From Amphibalanus amphitrite (Eukaryota > Arthropoda > Thecostraca > Balanomorpha > Balanidae): a DNA stretch of 64,000 bases. Every line of letters begins with the position of its first letter. Positions within the stretch are counted from its first letter, which is position 1. The notes under the pieces are model-generated. The model was not told the DNA's origin and made no database searches. It saw only the letters and a list, made by a program, of their open reading frames with translations. This document shows positions 51,801 to 64,000 of this stretch, piece by piece. Both the position numbers and the translations under genes were made by a program. The stretch lies in assembly GCF_019059575.1 (NCBI RefSeq), contig NW_024881522.1:965001-1029000 (forward strand), read 5' to 3'.

Positions 51801-54800
51801 TAAATCTGAAACAGGAACTGAGAATATTGGTTGTGAAGATTCAAGGAAGAACACAGCGTCGTACAGGGTGCAATGCTTGTGAAATCATCATCCCAATCTC
51901 AGGACTCAGTGAGGCCAGCACCCTACATCTCAACAGCCCACGCTGGTCAGGCGGTCTCCGGCCGGCCCGCAGCGGCCTGACGCGTGATTCCCGTGGCCGG
52001 CCAGCGTGTCCAATCCGGACCGGCCGGAATCCGTTCGGCCTGATTCCGGCCCGGGGTGGCAGCTGTGGTGTGTTTTTGGGCCCGCAGCTGGCAGCTGGCA
52101 CCGGTCTCTGAGGGGCGCAGCCGGCAGATGCAGTCCGCCACAGTCACACTGCCCTTCTTGTGGGAGGAAAATAATTGGACAAACGCCGGTGTGAAAGGAC
52201 AAATCTACGCGATGACGAGGGGTGAATGGGCTGATTTAGCAGTCCAGAGGCAGTGAATACTACAGCGGGCGGAGTGCTGTGGGGAGAAGCTGACTCGAGC
52301 TGATGACGATCGGTCGGCCGGCATCCCCGGGCGTCCGGCGCCCAGCCCCGCCGACCGGGCGGGCGGACCGCGGACGGACCTCAGCCGGCCGAGGGCGACG
52401 GTAGCGCCGCCAGCGGCCGATCGTGTAAGCTGTCATGTAACGCACGCCCCTCGCCGCCCACCGGGCAATTAGGGACGGCCCGAGTTGCCGCCGAATTTAC
52501 ATAATGATTATGCTGTTATGGATTCCGTTCTGTTGGTGTTTTTGGAGCGCTACGGAGACTCTATGACTCGGATCAACATGGCATCACACACATCAAAGAT
52601 GGGACGGATTGGTCCCCAATTTTGACTCGCTTTGTCCAGGTCTCGTCACAGAAGTGAGCAGAAATGTGGCGATTCGCTCCGAACCAGTAAAATAATTACC
52701 AGCGACCAGGACAGAGCGGCATGAATATGCGGGGAGGAAATTCCTCCAATACCATCAGTCGGCGCTGTCTTCAGAGTTATTCGATGAAGTGACATGGTGC
52801 CCTTTTTCATGTCGCCGTCATGTCTGGGTAAATTAGCGGCCAGTTTTTATCCGGTTCACCTCGGCTCGTTCGGGGAGGGCAGCGCTCCTTCTCACCGGCC
52901 GGTCGCGCGACAGGACGTCGGCTCGACAGGGACAGCTCGGTCTGGAATAGCTCACGTCAACTCGTCTCTGCTTAGAAATGCTCGCTGCAGACGGTAGCAT
53001 AACCATTGTCCTACATGTAAATAATGCATCTCGAAAATGATGTTATGGCAGAGTGGCTCTTTATCTCACACATGCTGGTCCGATCGACCCCCCCCCCCCC
53101 CCACACACACACACTACTGGTCTTGACACCGACAGTAATACTTATACCAAAACGTTCTGCCAGACTCTTCTGCCCCGGTCTATGCCCAACTCAACGGTGA
53201 GCTGCGAGTCCGTTTCGCCCCTATCCGGCCCGTCTTCGTTTGTCTCTCGGTCAGACCGCGTCCTCCAGGGTCGCCCCTTCGTCCCTCCGTCCACCGTCAG
53301 TCAGTCCAGAGCGTCGGCAGAACCGGTCGCTCGGAGACGGACCGACCGAAAAACCGGCGCCGGCATCATGGATCGAGCGGCAGCGTATCGCCGCTGTCAT
53401 CGCGCTTTTTACATCGTCCCCGGGACGGATCAATTCCATCTATCCAATTATAACATGTGTACGACACGCAATTTGATTGCGTTTGTCGCGTGGCGCGTGT
53501 TGGGTATAGACGGCCGCCCGGCCCGGAGGATGTTCGCCAATCAGGCCTGTCAGCGGCGCCGGCGACCGGCGGCGGCCGGCGGAAACGAGTCATGAGGCCT
53601 TGGGCGTTCCCCGTGGCCTTTGAAACGTTCGCGGAATGCTCGGCCGTTTTAATTACTCGGGTCGTTTAGGAGCGACATCTGTCGTTCGTGAGCCGCTGTA
53701 GTCTGTTGGGAGGCAAGGACTGGTTCAATTCCTCGAAGGGGTTCCCGCCACGTCTCGAGTCTCGATTTGGCTATAGCAGTGCCTCGCCTTCAACATGCAA
53801 CGCTTTACAAATAGGTTTATGACGTTCTTACCTTTAGAGCCTCGTGGCATTTTTAGTAATCCAGTTAGAAACATACACTTTAAAAATATCAGGAGCTGAG
53901 GAGTTGCACACCAGGCTCAAAGTTACCAATTAGCCCCACCCTTTTCCACATTTTTACATGCGTAACACTCGACATCGTCCATCACATTTAGTGAAGGTCG
54001 TATAGTATTCTCTCCCTACGAGTACAATGACCTTACAATGTTGCAATTGTGGCATATCAGTGGCATACCTACTTTGGTTTATCGGGGACACAGGACAGCT
54101 CCACCATTGTTTACCCCTTCACCCGAATAGCAAATGTTTTTATTTGCTGTCTTACTGTTACTGTCCTACCTTCGTCTCCCGCACCTTTGGAATCCAACGG
54201 TCATGCCCACTACAATCTGATATCCGCTTTGCATCTCAAAACAGGATCTCTCTATCTCTAGTCTCTACATATCGCGCAAATCGTCCAATGTCAGCTAAAC
54301 ATTGTTCCGGGATTGTGTGGTTTCTCAACCATGCGACCACACCCTGTTTGGGACGGGAAACCCTGTTTCGAAATGGGAGGTATAGTGTCATATCCCATTG
54401 TTTGTTTTTGTTTTGTTGAGTTTGAAGCTCATCATTTGAAATTTGAATAAGAGCGATGAAATAGGTATTACATAGCATCTCATAGAACACGAAGCCCACA
54501 GCGCGGTAGAACATAGGTACTCAGTCATTTCATAATACACATGGCCACAATTTTTCAGAAATAATGGTTGTTTAGTATAACCCACCTCAAAAGCAGTTAC
54601 AAGTAAGCAGCTTCGCATGAGAAAGTGATAACTAATTGGATTAAGTGCTAAACCATGGACCACAAACCGCTCAGGCTCAGTGCAGAGTGAAAACAAGTGG
54701 CTGCGCCCGGCGACGACACTGGTCACCTGACCGCGAACACACGGCGGCGGCTTTAAACACTGCTCAGAAGAGCGGTGACATTAGCAGCGGCAACCGCAAA

Positions 54801-54903
54801 ACATGACAAGATATCAATCACGTGTAGGTTTAATAACGCTGTATAGCGCCTGCACATTTAGGATGAGGCGGCTTATACAGAGTTCGCCCGCTTGAACAAT
54901 TTG

Positions 54904-54945
54904 AGGAGTTTGAATGCTTACCTGAAAAATAAAACTAACAAAACA
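54904..54945 (-). promoter_or_regulatory. Possible recursive splice site (AG/GT) on the minus strand
   Basis: Read on the minus strand: TTTTGTTAGTTTTATTTTTC then AG/GTAAGC, a long T-rich tract and acceptor fused directly to a donor, junction at 54922/54921. This matches the consensus of zero-length recursive splice sites, which sit in long introns. It implies a transcription unit on the minus strand spanning this point. Confidence 0.35.
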
Positions 54946-55980
54946 CGCCTTGGGGAGGAAAGACTTGCAGAAAATTGCTAAATCTGATTTGAAGCACTAA
55001 CCAAATGAAGAGATGTTTTCTGCGTTTCGAGCCGCTCGATATTATCATTCAGACGTTTCTGCCAGTGGATGAAGGTCACAGAACAGCAAGCTATTTGGCT
55101 CATGGCTGCGATAACTCTGTCATGACTAAATGTACGCCGTCACTACGAAACTACATCTCATCCTTTTAAAATGCAGCCTGTAACTAAATTCTTATCAACC
55201 TGATACGTGTAAAGTTATGTAAAAACTTACGTTCAGCTTCAATCTATTACCAGAATTAATACTCCTTGTGCAAATGATTGCCATCCAATAGCGCAAGTTT
55301 TGGAATAGCTGCCCTTTCAATAGAATCCACGATCAATTAAATATCGCTATTTAAAGAATCACTATCAATGACTGTCCATTATTCGTCAGACAGATAGTAT
55401 TAGGTACCTAATGACCATTGTCTGGTGTCATTTTTAAACCTAAAGCTCATAAAAGCACTGTCAAGCATTAACAGCATCAAAAGAAGCATGACTTCATGGA
55501 TTCATGCATATTAATAACTCCTGACACTATAACTGCAGTAACTTCAACTGCGGATGAAAACATTTGAGCCTACCTGCATTAAATTGCTCAGCCAACTGTT
55601 CACTTTATCAGGGCGTCTCTATCCATTTTCCGCTGAGAACTGTTGGAGCGTCTCTCATTGTCAACATTTTATGTCGGTTTCGTTGGATTCAGCGGACATC
55701 TTTCTCTGATTTATAACCATAATCTCAGCAAGATCACACAGGGGGCCTTGTGCAATCGGCACATTTGTTCTGCCGAGGACATCCATCGCAGGAGTGCTCA
55801 GCATTCTGTGCGCCGCTCGCGGTCGACGAGTTGAGACAAACCCCGACTTTGGTATGCTGCAGAGACGATTTTGAGCCATACGTATGCCTGAGAGCGTGTA
55901 CAGACGGGCTTGGTATCCACCGGAAAGGTCACGTTACTTTACAATGACATGAGTAAATGGTCATCGACGTTCCATTAGAT

Positions 55981-56426
55981 GGAAAACCCGTACCGGTGGG
56001 CCTGTTCACTCCATCCTCCCCATACAGCCCCGGCGACATTCACGCGCTGGAAGGGTTGCCGGCGCCCGGCACTGTGTCGCCACTGTCGCTCCTCCGCCGC
56101 CCCGACCCGCTGTCCCGTGTCTCCACCGCACCATGAGCGCTGACGTCACGGTGTGAGGACCAATGAGCGGCGCGGTGTGCCTCCGTTTCCCATGGCGGCA
56201 CGGAACTGAGCGGCCTCTGTGTGTGTTGGCAGGTGCAGGTGCGGCATCAGCGCCCCCAGCCGGCCAAGCTCCGCCCCGCGCCGCCGCCGCCGGCACACTC
56301 CCCAGCTGGAGCGGCCGCGTCGCGCCGGCAGTAGCAGTCGGGCTCGAGCCGCCGCCGCGAGAGCACGCCCCCGCCGCCGCTGCCGCCGCGTCCGCTGCCC
56401 ATGTGAGCTGGCCACACCGCCCCACC
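55981..56426 (+). promoter_or_regulatory. GC-rich region upstream of four-jointed (likely promoter / 5' UTR)
   Basis: About 450 bp of CpG-dense DNA directly before the four-jointed ATG. It includes a TGACGTCA at about 56140. The frame is open back to 56163, but the upstream residues are a low-complexity A/P run without family similarity, so I treat this as leader. No TATA box is evident. Confidence 0.45.
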
Positions 56427-57887
56427 ATGAGCAAGCAGGAGCTGTTCGGAGTGCGCGTGTCCGCGTCGCGGACCTCCAAGGCGCTGTGTGTCATCACTGC
56501 TGGCGTGGCGTTCGTGCTGGGTACGGTACTCGGCGTACTGATCCCGCTGTACGTGCTGCCGCCGCTGTCCTCCACTGCTGAGGTGCGGCCCGGCCCCCAG
56601 ACGGTCGTCCAGGACTACGCCAGCGCGCGGGACAACGCGCTGGAGACGCTGACACCGCGGCCGTCGCCGGTGCCGCCGCGCGCCGTGATGCCGTCCATGG
56701 ACGAAGTGCACGTCATCGATGTGTCGTCAGTGACGCCCGGCGTCATCGAGTCGGAGGAGACGCTGTCACCGCCGCTGTCAGCTGACGAGGTGAGAGCTGA
56801 AATGGAGATTGAGGTCGTCGAGCTGGAGCAGTTCGCGACGACGACGACAGAAAAGGAGATGACGACCACTACAACCACGACGACAACAACAACAACGATG
56901 GCGACGACAGCCTCCCCGGCGCCGTCGTCCAGCCTCACAGACGGCATCTTCTGGAACAACGCCGTCGAGGACTCGCTGCCTCCTGGCTTCAACGACGAGG
57001 CCGTGGCGGCGTGGCACGAGTTTTGCCAGCACTCAGCCTTCATCAAGGTGGAGGAGGGCTGCGGTCGTATGCAGAACCGTCTGCTGACCTTCGAGAACGG
57101 CACGCAGTCGTGTTGCCGCTACCGTCAGAACTTTGACCAGATCCAGGGCGAGATCTTCAGCTTCCTGCTGAGTCGCGAGCTCGGGATCCGGAACCTGCCG
57201 CCGACGTCGATGCTGCTGGTGGAGCCCGCTGAGTGGCAGTGGTCAGCCGTGCGCGCCCAACTGAACCTGGCTCAGTGGGCCGAGCAGCGGCCTGTGGTGC
57301 TCACCAAGTTCCAGGAGCACCTGGAGCAGGCCTACATCCCGGAGCCGCTGCGCACCACCGAGCGCCGCCTGCACCCGACCGACCTCGACCTGGCCGGCCT
57401 CAAGCTGCACGAGCACCGCCAGCAGGTCCACGAGCTGGCACAGTGGTCCGACCTCATCGTCTTCGACTATCTGACCGCCAACCTGGACCGCATCGTCAAC
57501 AATCTCTACAACCAGCAGTGGAACCCGTCCATGATGGACGCGCCGGCGCACAACCTGGCGCGCGACCCGGCGACAGGACTGCTGATCTTCCTCGACAACG
57601 AGTCGGGTCTGCTGCACGGGTATCGACTGCTCGACAAGTACGAGACCTACCACCGCACAATGCTGGATGCGCTCTGCGTGTTCCGCCGCCAGACAGTGCA
57701 CAAGATCCGGCAACTGCGCGACGACGGCAACATCGGTGAGTTGCTGAGACGGATGTTCCGTCAGCGGCATCCCGAGCTGCTCAACTTCCTGCCCACGCTG
57801 CCCGAGAAGAGCATCAAGATCCTGAACGCGCGTATCAGGAACGTGGCAGACGTGATGGACAGGTGTGAGAGGACTTACGCCAGCTAG
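56427..57887 (+). CDS. fj: Four-jointed, Golgi kinase of Fat/Dachsous cadherin domains
   Basis: A 486-aa type II membrane protein matching Drosophila Four-jointed and vertebrate FJX1. The family works in the Golgi lumen, phosphorylating Ser/Thr in extracellular cadherin domains of Fat and Dachsous and so tuning planar polarity and Hippo-linked growth. Start: CCACCATGA context. A short cytosolic tail precedes the signal anchor at about 18-42. A low-complexity stem follows with a run of Thr near 145-162. The catalytic region begins at FWNNAVEDSLPPGF (about 175). Further blocks are EGCGRMQNR, QIQGEIFSFLLSRELGI, DLIVFDYLTANLDRIVNNLY (first block Asp347, Asp354) and FLDNESGLLHGYR (Asp390), whose D-N-E is required for activity in the fly protein. 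The C-terminus continues through CVFRRQTV to TYAS. The coding region is a single exon with no damage. Confidence 0.95.
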   Translation: MSKQELFGVRVSASRTSKALCVITAGVAFVLGTVLGVLIPLYVLPPLSSTAEVRPGPQTVVQDYASARDNALETLTPRPSPVPPRAVMPSMDEVHVIDVSSVTPGVIESEETLSPPLSADEVRAEMEIEVVELEQFATTTTEKEMTTTTTTTTTTTTMATTASPAPSSSLTDGIFWNNAVEDSLPPGFNDEAVAAWHEFCQHSAFIKVEEGCGRMQNRLLTFENGTQSCCRYRQNFDQIQGEIFSFLLSRELGIRNLPPTSMLLVEPAEWQWSAVRAQLNLAQWAEQRPVVLTKFQEHLEQAYIPEPLRTTERRLHPTDLDLAGLKLHEHRQQVHELAQWSDLIVFDYLTANLDRIVNNLYNQQWNPSMMDAPAHNLARDPATGLLIFLDNESGLLHGYRLLDKYETYHRTMLDALCVFRRQTVHKIRQLRDDGNIGELLRRMFRQRHPELLNFLPTLPEKSIKILNARIRNVADVMDRCERTYAS

Positions 57888-60800
57888 TGGCGCTCGCTGC
57901 CGCGGGACGCTCAGACACAGTGCTTTAAGCGGTCGCGGCGCCGCCACGCTGGCTGCCGCGGTCCACTCGCGAGTGATTGTTGACAGGTCAGGTCAGTGAA
58001 ACCGTTTCCGGTCGCCTCTGTGGTCGCCCCGGTCGCTTCCATTCGCGCCCGTTCGCTCCGTCCGTTCAGCCGTGTCCCCGTTCGCTCTAATCTCGTTCTT
58101 CTGTTTCACGAGCAGTCACGCTTTCCTTCGCTCCGCCGCGCCGCACGGTGGGTCCATTTTGTTGGCCGCCACAGCTGCTCGTTTTGTCGGTAATTGAGAG
58201 CGTTGTCGGCAAGCCGGTGATTATCTGGCTGCTCGGTCCGCCCTGCGGTCTGGCCTCCCAATCATATCCGACAGCGGGCCATCAGCCGACGGCTGCCGAG
58301 CTGGCGCCGCGTCGGCCACTCCCCTTCCATTCAGCGGCACGGAGAGGCCGCCGGCGCAGCTATAACAAACCGGTCCAGGGCGCGCCGGCGGCCTCTGTCG
58401 TCCCGCTCCGCCGAACCGCCGGTCTCCGCTCGGTCCCCGCCTTTGTGTCACCTGGTCGGACGACGGCCCGTCCGCCGCCGGCTGCCCCCTGCGCCGCCGC
58501 CGCCGCCGCCGCCGCCACCCCTGGGACCGGGCCGTCTCGACGCTATTTGGAAGGGTCGCCCAGTGATTTACGCGCCGCTCGCCGCTGCGCTCGGCGGCGG
58601 CATTCCTCGGCGCACCAGGAATGCGCCCCGGATGGGTCCGAGCCCGGCCCGGCTGATGTCGGAGATGGGCGCGGTGCGCGGGAGGCCGCGGTGGGCGGGG
58701 GCGGCCCCGGCCGGTCACAGAGGTCGCCAAGTTGCACTCTTCAGTCGCGGCCGGCCCTCTCGGCTCGCCGCCGCGTTGGGTTTATTGGCCATTGCGGCGG
58801 TCGGCGCCGGCGGCCGGCACAGAGGACTGAGTGCCCGAGTAATGGCGCTAATGTGAGAGTTAGCGTAAACAAAGCGGACGCATTAGGACACCGTCGATTA
58901 AGATGCAATCAAGTCGGCTCATTGCCGGACCCCACAGACTTCATTAGGTGCCGACTGTCTATCATTCCCGGCGATCGTTTCGCGCCGGTCTGTGTCGCGC
59001 CGACCTGAGGCGACTGGCCCGCTGTCAACGCTCCTCTCCTGCTCCGGTCTCTCCTGTGATCGGAGCGGACAGGCCCGACAGCGGGCCGGCGTTTTTCCGC
59101 GCCCGCCGCGACCGGCCGGCGATGCGCCCGACGATAGGGTCGCTAACACTGACCTAATCACGCACTATCTCCGACACACGCAGGCCGACGCGCTTTATCG
59201 CGCGCTCTCTGCTCTCGCTCAACTCCTGTGCGCGTTACGCGGCGGCGCTGGAAGCACCGGGGCGGCATGAAGGAAAAGTATTCGGGCGGGTGCGTGCGCG
59301 TGCACCGGCGCGCGTGCAGAATGACTGCTGGGACGCGGTTGAAGCAAGGTAACATTGGCTCGATCCGAGCATCCATCAACTGTGATATCGATAACTCATA
59401 TTGCCCATATCGTTCGTCTTGTTACTTGCGTGTCCATGCCATGTTTTCGTTAGCTCAGTCATATTTAACATTATCGTGTGGTGGTATGCATGTGGAGTGG
59501 GAGTTGACCACCGAGTGCGGGCTCGTGTATTCGCAGGGCCTCCTGGGCCGGACCACTATTTGCATTCTCTTCCAGCTGCCGCAGAACCCGTTCAAACAGG
59601 CAGTCAAGTTTTTGTGCTAGTCTGATTCAATAGTGTATGTGTGAAGTGTAAGTATACACTGCGCCCGCCGCCACTGTATGTGTGTGCATACGTGGGCGTG
59701 CGGCCGCGCCCCACACGACGTCGCTATTTCTCCATGTGTGTGAGTGTGTGTGTACATAATATATGACGAAGAATTGACGAGAGCGTTTTACTGAGACCCG
59801 ATATGACGGATCGAGCAACGCTGAGCAGCCTTACAAAGACCAGCCGAGACCACAGATAGCGGTGTAAAGCAGACGGCGGGGTGGTGTGCCCGACAGGAGG
59901 TGATCTCTCATCCCTCCGCCGGTTTAACCTCCCAGAGCTGGCTCTCTGGGCGATCAGCCGATCAGCGGGCTCGGCGCGGCGGTCGGACCAAACCGCACGG
60001 CTGCCGCCTGCAGGTGGCACGACAGATGTTATCCAATCGGCCCTGATATTTTCGGTAAAACTCGCCGTTGCTTACGGCGGTAGCCAAGTGAAACACGTTT
60101 CTCGTGGGATGGCGTGCAGACTGATACGGTGTGATTACAAACGGGTCCGCCGGGCGCTGAGGGGGATGCCAAGCTCGACATGACAACCGTGAATAGGTAG
60201 ACGCAAACGTATTCGAGCAAAAACGGATGATGCAACGGTATTTAAATAGCACCACTCTCAGACCGCCGCTATGGCGTCCATTCTTCTGGACAGCAGTCTG
60301 AAGAGCAAACTGCACCATTCTTCCAAATCGGTATTCATTTCGTTATTCTGTTTCATATTTTATTCTTGCATTGAGTATCATCTATTGTATTCACCAACGA
60401 GATATTGTGGCAGCCCAGCGCCCCAGTCCAGTGATCTTGTGTAATTGCAGTAAGCAATACCCACCGTCAAAATATTTTGTCTCTTAGTTGCATTATTTGG
60501 TGCATTGCGATGCATAGATGCATCATAGCTCTCGATGATAAGCATTCTGTCATTCCTTCATTCTGTCGATTTTTTTTTGTAAAACCTTTAAAAGTATCAG
60601 TGCGCACAAACGTCCGAAGCGAAATCCAAGTACAGATTCTTGGCACAGATTTTCTAGTAGGTATTTTTTCAGCAGTTCATAGCTCCGATTTCTAAGCAAT
60701 TTTACGCTTGTGAAAACGACCGAGTTTCACTTCAAGACCAGTGTTTAATTATGTTCATGAACCCAAGATTTCAAATGCACCTTGACATTCCTTGCATCTT

Positions 60801-63800
60801 TACTGCATAAGATTGCGGTTACTGGATGCTGATAAAGTTTGTACGTCATCACTAGTTAATCTCACCGTCATCCACAAATGATGACACCATTTATTTGTGG
60901 TCAGGGTTGTCGATATATAAGCCAAACCTCCCAATCACACCAGAATTTCGTGCAGACCAATGCCGCAGCACCCGCAGAAGGCCGGCAGACGCGGCTTCAG
61001 GTGCCGGTGTCACCCATGTTTCGGAACATCATTAGCCGAAGCCGGCGGCCCCGGCGCCAGCAACCATTAATCAGCACCGCTGTCCACTCGACTGAGCTCT
61101 CCAGAAACGGCGCCAGCCGGCTCTTTTCAATATTTTGCCGAGCCTCGTCGGTCTGCCCGCTACGACGTCATGATTCAGTCAAAGTCAGGAAGCGATTAAA
61201 ACCGCCACTGGTAGCGACGGGCGCCGCAACGCTCAGCAAAACGGACGGTTTTCGAGGATGGGAAGCCAACGGCTGGTCACGACAGTTTGTGTGAGTTATT
61301 TAATGCATGTTTCGACTTAAAGTATGATTAGTTGCAAAATATGTTTGCTGATAGCTGGGTAAGTTTGGCCGCACCTACAGTCAACATGACTTGCTATGAG
61401 GCGGAGCTGGCCAAACGGGGACCGGACGGTAGCGGGCAGCGCGCGGCTGTCGTGCCGGCGGCCATCTTTGTTGAGTCGAGTGGGCCATGTCGACTGGCGT
61501 GCACCGTCCGGCGGCCGCTCCGCTCACAAATCCGCCACGATCCCTTTGACCGGCGACTTAAATTTCAGCGCAGCTTCTCAGCCGCCGCCGTAATCATTCC
61601 AGCTTTCGGGTCCTTCTCGGCGCGGCATTCCTCTGGGCTCCGATAAGCTGGACTGTGGGGCCATTACAGCCGTTACTGCCGGCGTGGTCCGCTGCAGAAC
61701 GACCGCCTGCAGCCGGCGCCGCCCGGCCCGCCTCTCCGAGCCCTAACGTCTCCCCGCCCGCCGTAGCGCGTAACGTCTCCCGTACGACCGTACGGGGACG
61801 TTATGCGGCTGTTATAAGCCTCGGCGGCGATGTCGCAAAGTGGTGCAATCGTCGGGCGATCTGGTGTCACCGCGGACGGTCGTAATCTAGCGCCGAGATG
61901 GGCCTCGGTGGCCTCGGCGGAGGTGGAGGTGGCGTCGCTCAGAGAGGCCCCTCGCGGCCGGCCAGGACTCCGTGGCCCGTCCCAGACTGTCCGCCATTAG
62001 CAGCGACTCTTTACGATCGCAGAGATATAATGAGTGGCTGCAGCCGGTGCCGGCGTGCCTGCAACCATGATGGCGACATCAAGCAGCCTTTTATTGAATT
62101 TGTCGTAATCTTTGTATCAGAAAGCTCGTAAAAGTAACTCAAAGTCACACAGAAATACTTGGACCCGGTATTTAGTGCGTCGCGGTGTTTAGGCCTTTAC
62201 GACGGGGTGATAAAGGTGCCACGGATTGTTCCGATCATGGGTTGTGTGTGGGCCGGTCGGCGCCGGTGGCCGTGGTGACTGGGGCGCACCCGCTGCCGGC
62301 TCCCAGGCACCGATCGGTCCCAGACCGCCGGGTCGCCGCCGCGCCCCGTCCTCCGTCCAGCGGTGGTCGACCGGAGGCCAATTAAGCGGTCCCGGGGCCA
62401 TCGCCGCCTACACGGCCCGCTCAGGTTCTCTCCGAGGTCTCGGTGAGCGCTGATGCAAGCGGCGCCGGCCGGCCGGGGACCTCCGGCGCGGCACGGTTCA
62501 GTGACACGCCGATCGTATCAGCTGACATCAATAACGAGCCCTAGGGCACGGGTGTGTCCGCCTGGGAGTGTCCTCCTGCACATGCCACCTCGATCGCAGC
62601 CGCCGCCGCCGCCGTCCCGAGTCGTGCAGACCGCGGCTGCAGCGTCCAACCGCTCGATCCTAAGTGCTTGGGACTGTTTGAGGCCGCAATTAGTATGTGA
62701 TGCAGGAATGGACTGTGAGGTTCTCAGAAACTCCCGCTCAGGAAATTTGGTCAGAAGGGTCTCTTCTAGACAAGGCACTTTTGAAGTGCATATCTTTACA
62801 TCAGTGTGTGCCACACAAGACAGCAAGAACGTCCCAAAGAGCATCACGCATTCACCGAGATTCCATTGTCTTTACCGTGTCAAAGCATAAAACTGCCTAG
62901 AATGCTGATTGTTGAGTCATTAAGAGAAACTTCACATACCAAAAACAATCATATATTCGGAATGAGGGTCGCCAAAGTACAGTAACCTCTGGCTCGGAAA
63001 CACACCGCATCCACATTCCTCTGGAATCTTTATTAAACGACTCTCTGTTCTCCTCGTGCGGGTATTTCTGACATTCGGCGTCCACCAGCGCGGCGCCCGG
63101 AGGCCGGACTACTCCTTTCCCGGCGGTCGGTCGGCGGCACCATTGTGTTTCCGATCCGGCGGCCGGCGGTGCCTCTGTTCGCCGGATGTCTCGTGCTGCC
63201 GGCACGCTGCCGGTCCGTTCCCGACAGTGACCCGCCTCCATGGCGGATAACTGTAACTACTGTGCCGCCGCTCGGTACAGGGAATGTCACATCAGGCCTA
63301 ATTATTTTCTCCAATTAACTCGGGACAGGGGACAATGGCGGCGTCCGCTGCGGTGACCGGCTAGTGAAGGACCGCTGAAGGGACGGTGAAGGGGCGGTGA
63401 AGGGCCGGAGACATGCCTGTGGATGGAAGCTGAAACCGTAGCATGGTGGTGACGGCGTACGGAAGAAAGCCGATGACAAGTGCAGATTCAATTTATATGG
63501 AAATGAAAAGCTGAATGCAAAAAAAGCAAGAACCGAACGCAGGATAGGTAATACCTATCGTGTAGGATTTAGTCGATTAGCAACAGAGCTGGGAATGAAA
63601 TAATTAAAAGTACTGTAGAAAAAAAGCTCAAAATGTTATGAAGTGACGACGCAGTGACATAAAGCTAAAAAGCATCAATAAGCATATTCAAAAGGTCATA
63701 AAAGACTTCGAGACAATTTCGTATTCGGACAGAAACGGGACAATTAAGACATGAAGCACACTGCTTTCTTGAAATGCGGCACTATTGAAATGCTTGTATG

Positions 63801-64000
63801 CATGTCTCTGCCGAAAGGTATCACATACATAGCATAAACGGAAGAGGGCTCAGCACTAGCGCGCATACTCGCATCCGAGGGAAGCAGCATAAGAAGAAAG
63901 ACATCGCAAGGTGACTAATGCCCTCTTTGCATTTGCATACTCGTCTCTGTCTGTGTCCACATGTTCTCACACAACGGCGATATATTCCATAGATAACTGC
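57888..64000. other. Downstream intergenic or intronic DNA with GC-rich islands
   Basis: CpG-dense islands at about 57890-58870, 58960-59280, 61400-62060, 62240-62640 and 63080-63420 alternate with AT-rich DNA. The area 58770-58950 holds TTATTGGCCATTG, GTAAACAAAG (forkhead-like) and CTAATG/CATTAGG cores. A short GGTGAAGGG-type repeat lies at 63356-63408. No gene, RNA or transposon is recognised. The four-jointed polyadenylation signal was not located. Confidence 0.35.

Larger units (their letters stand above)
44394..55980. other. Long non-coding tract with many GC-rich islands
   Basis: GC-rich islands of 150-500 bp recur (for example near 45000-45870, 46970-47470, 48690-49060, 49370-49680, 50780-51120, 51930-52140, 52290-52470 and 53200-53600). 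Several contain TAAT or CATTGT cores in a GGCCGG-rich background, as at 50540-50580 and 52460-52520. Long frames through them overlap on both strands and show no domain. The pattern suits a field of regulatory elements, either of four-jointed or of the minus-strand gene suspected here. This is inference. Confidence 0.35.

Noticed and set aside
53720-53740. tRNA-like B box GGTTCAATTCC
   Set aside because: No paired T-stem, no A box at the right distance and no cloverleaf could be drawn.
56163-56426. 88-residue N-terminal extension of four-jointed
   Set aside because: The upstream ATG lacks the strong context of 56427 and the added residues are a low-complexity A/P run without counterpart in the family.
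58148-59008. 286-codon plus-strand frame downstream of four-jointed
   Set aside because: Pro/Ala/Arg-rich throughout, matched by equally long frames on the opposite strand in a CpG island; no family resemblance.

Overview
The window reads as nuclear DNA from an arthropod, most likely a crustacean. The host genes are animal genes with GT-AG introns: a signal peptidase subunit, an arthropod-type gustatory receptor and four-jointed. AT-rich stretches alternate with GC-rich islands full of GGCC/CGGCCG strings, and there are long GA/CT microsatellites and many DNA transposons. A thoracican barnacle is possible, but that is a guess from composition and gene style.

Layout. 1-3640 has no recognisable gene. 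3642-11603 is a nested mobile block: two tandem ~1.16 kb CACTA-like terminal-inverted-repeat (TIR) elements, the first split by a full-length 5.6 kb I-superfamily LINE whose two long ORFs are open and which has a perfect 11-bp target duplication. 11604-19319 is gene-poor, with a (GA)n array, a small TIR element and a 152-bp tandem repeat. 19320-25021 (+) is SPCS3, complete in three exons (180 aa). Its 4.8 kb first intron holds a LINE tail and a 2.7 kb hAT-like element stuffed with minisatellites. 27316-28767 (+) is a gustatory receptor with an unusually long intracellular loop. 29393-32663 and 36967-38151 are dense in small DNA transposons: TTAA-flanked piggyBac-like elements loaded with AGGTCA motifs, a mariner-like transposase remnant folded into a near-perfect palindrome, a GGGGCAAAG-type TIR element and a 147-bp hAT-like MITE. 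39055-40124 (-) holds two phase-compatible candidate exons of an unidentified gene; a recursive-splice-like site on the same strand at 54921/54922 suggests its introns are long. 56427-57887 (+) is an intact single-exon four-jointed gene. The rest of 33-64 kb is intergenic or intronic DNA with GC-rich islands carrying TAAT-type cores, which may be regulatory.

The host genes are unrelated in function: ER protein processing, chemosensation, and Golgi phosphorylation of Fat/Dachsous cadherins for planar polarity and growth. They do not form a pathway. I found no rRNA, no tRNA I could support, no CRISPR array and no bacterial operon. The most unusual content is how the mobile elements are built and nested.
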